The notes beneath the pieces were generated by a model. The model was not told the DNA's origin and ran no database searches. It worked only from the letters and a program-made list of their open reading frames with translations. 64,000 bases of DNA, from contig CM059582.1 in the NCBI GenBank assembly GCA_030407085.1, positions 162,804,001 through 162,868,000 of the forward strand. Direction: 5' to 3'. The position numbers and the translations under genes were made by a program. Source of the stretch: Trichopria drosophilae. Taxonomy: Eukaryota > Arthropoda > Insecta > Hymenoptera > Diapriidae. Shown here piece by piece: positions 63,851 to 64,000 of the stretch. Each line of letters opens with the position of its first letter. Position 1 is the stretch's first letter.

Positions 63851-64000
63851 ACGCTCGATGCAAAGGCGTAAAAGTTTTGTTTATGTATGTACATTCGTTT
63901 AAAAAACATTTTACGATGTGCCGAACAATATTTTTTTATTTCATTTACCTGACCTGCAGAATAAACGTACAATGTGTACTACACAGTAAAGAAAAAGTCT

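Larger units (their letters stand above)
61881..64000. other. DNAJC10 intron, repeat-rich
   Basis: Sequence after the last visible donor. I found no further exon. It holds CCCAGCAAACAAAAG near 61911, a pair of inverse GGGACGTA words near 62333 and 62538, a SINE-like unit (62611-62684), a fold-back repeat (62873-63113) and a long ATTCATTTGAATTCA-rich tract (63270-63850). Confidence 0.5.

Overview
The window is nuclear DNA of an arthropod, most likely an insect. It is AT-rich, its genes are split by GT-AG introns, and the recognisable proteins are animal families. No bacterial or viral gene organisation is present. I cannot name the species from sequence alone.

Layout, left to right. (1) 204-9366, minus: an acyltransferase-3 protein of the nose resistant to fluoxetine (nrf-6) type, followed through eight exons with matching phases to its stop. 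Its N-terminal exon(s) were not found. (2) 12296-12728, minus: two coding-like exons of unknown identity, one with an in-frame TGA. (3) 16668-17507, minus: an intronless Ninjurin with a long charged N-terminal tail. (4) 17.5-26.3 kb: mostly non-coding, with two GC-richer islands. (5) 26345-31728, plus: a proposed three-exon gene for a Cys/Arg-rich protein of about 399 residues that I do not recognise. (6) 34769-40880 and 44546-51422, both minus: two complete head-to-tail copies of the branched-chain 2-oxoacid dehydrogenase E1 alpha gene (BCKDHA). Each has eight coding exons with the same phases, and six exons have identical lengths. (7) 51.4-60.1 kb: a possible exon near 52.2 kb, then repeat-rich non-coding DNA. 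(8) 60125 to beyond 61880, plus: the 5' part of DNAJC10/ERdj5 (signal peptide, J domain with HPD, thioredoxin domain with CGHC). It continues outside the window.

The strongest biological observation is the E1 alpha pair. The right copy keeps the regulatory loop HHSTSDDS, which contains the Ser phosphorylated by BCKD kinase. The left copy has an intact reading frame and keeps the TPP-binding motifs and the loop His, but reads DHGANEDS, so the phosphorylatable Ser is Gly. This suggests a second E1 alpha that escapes kinase control, or has another role, rather than a pseudogene. A small coding-like ORF and a second coding-like stretch lie on the opposite strand inside an intron of the left copy.

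The non-coding DNA is rich in fold-back elements: a 252+252 bp inverted repeat at 58.7-59.3 kb, a ~203 bp near-perfect hairpin at 37.7 kb, an exact 46 bp palindrome at 28.1 kb, nested fold-back elements in a DNAJC10 intron, a two-copy MITE family (27.1 and 56.2 kb), a 233 bp element with CACTG ends and a TA duplication, and a tRNA-derived SINE-like unit at 62.6 kb. No transposase or reverse transcriptase ORF was recognised. Apart from the shared E1 alpha ancestry, the genes show no evident functional link to one another.
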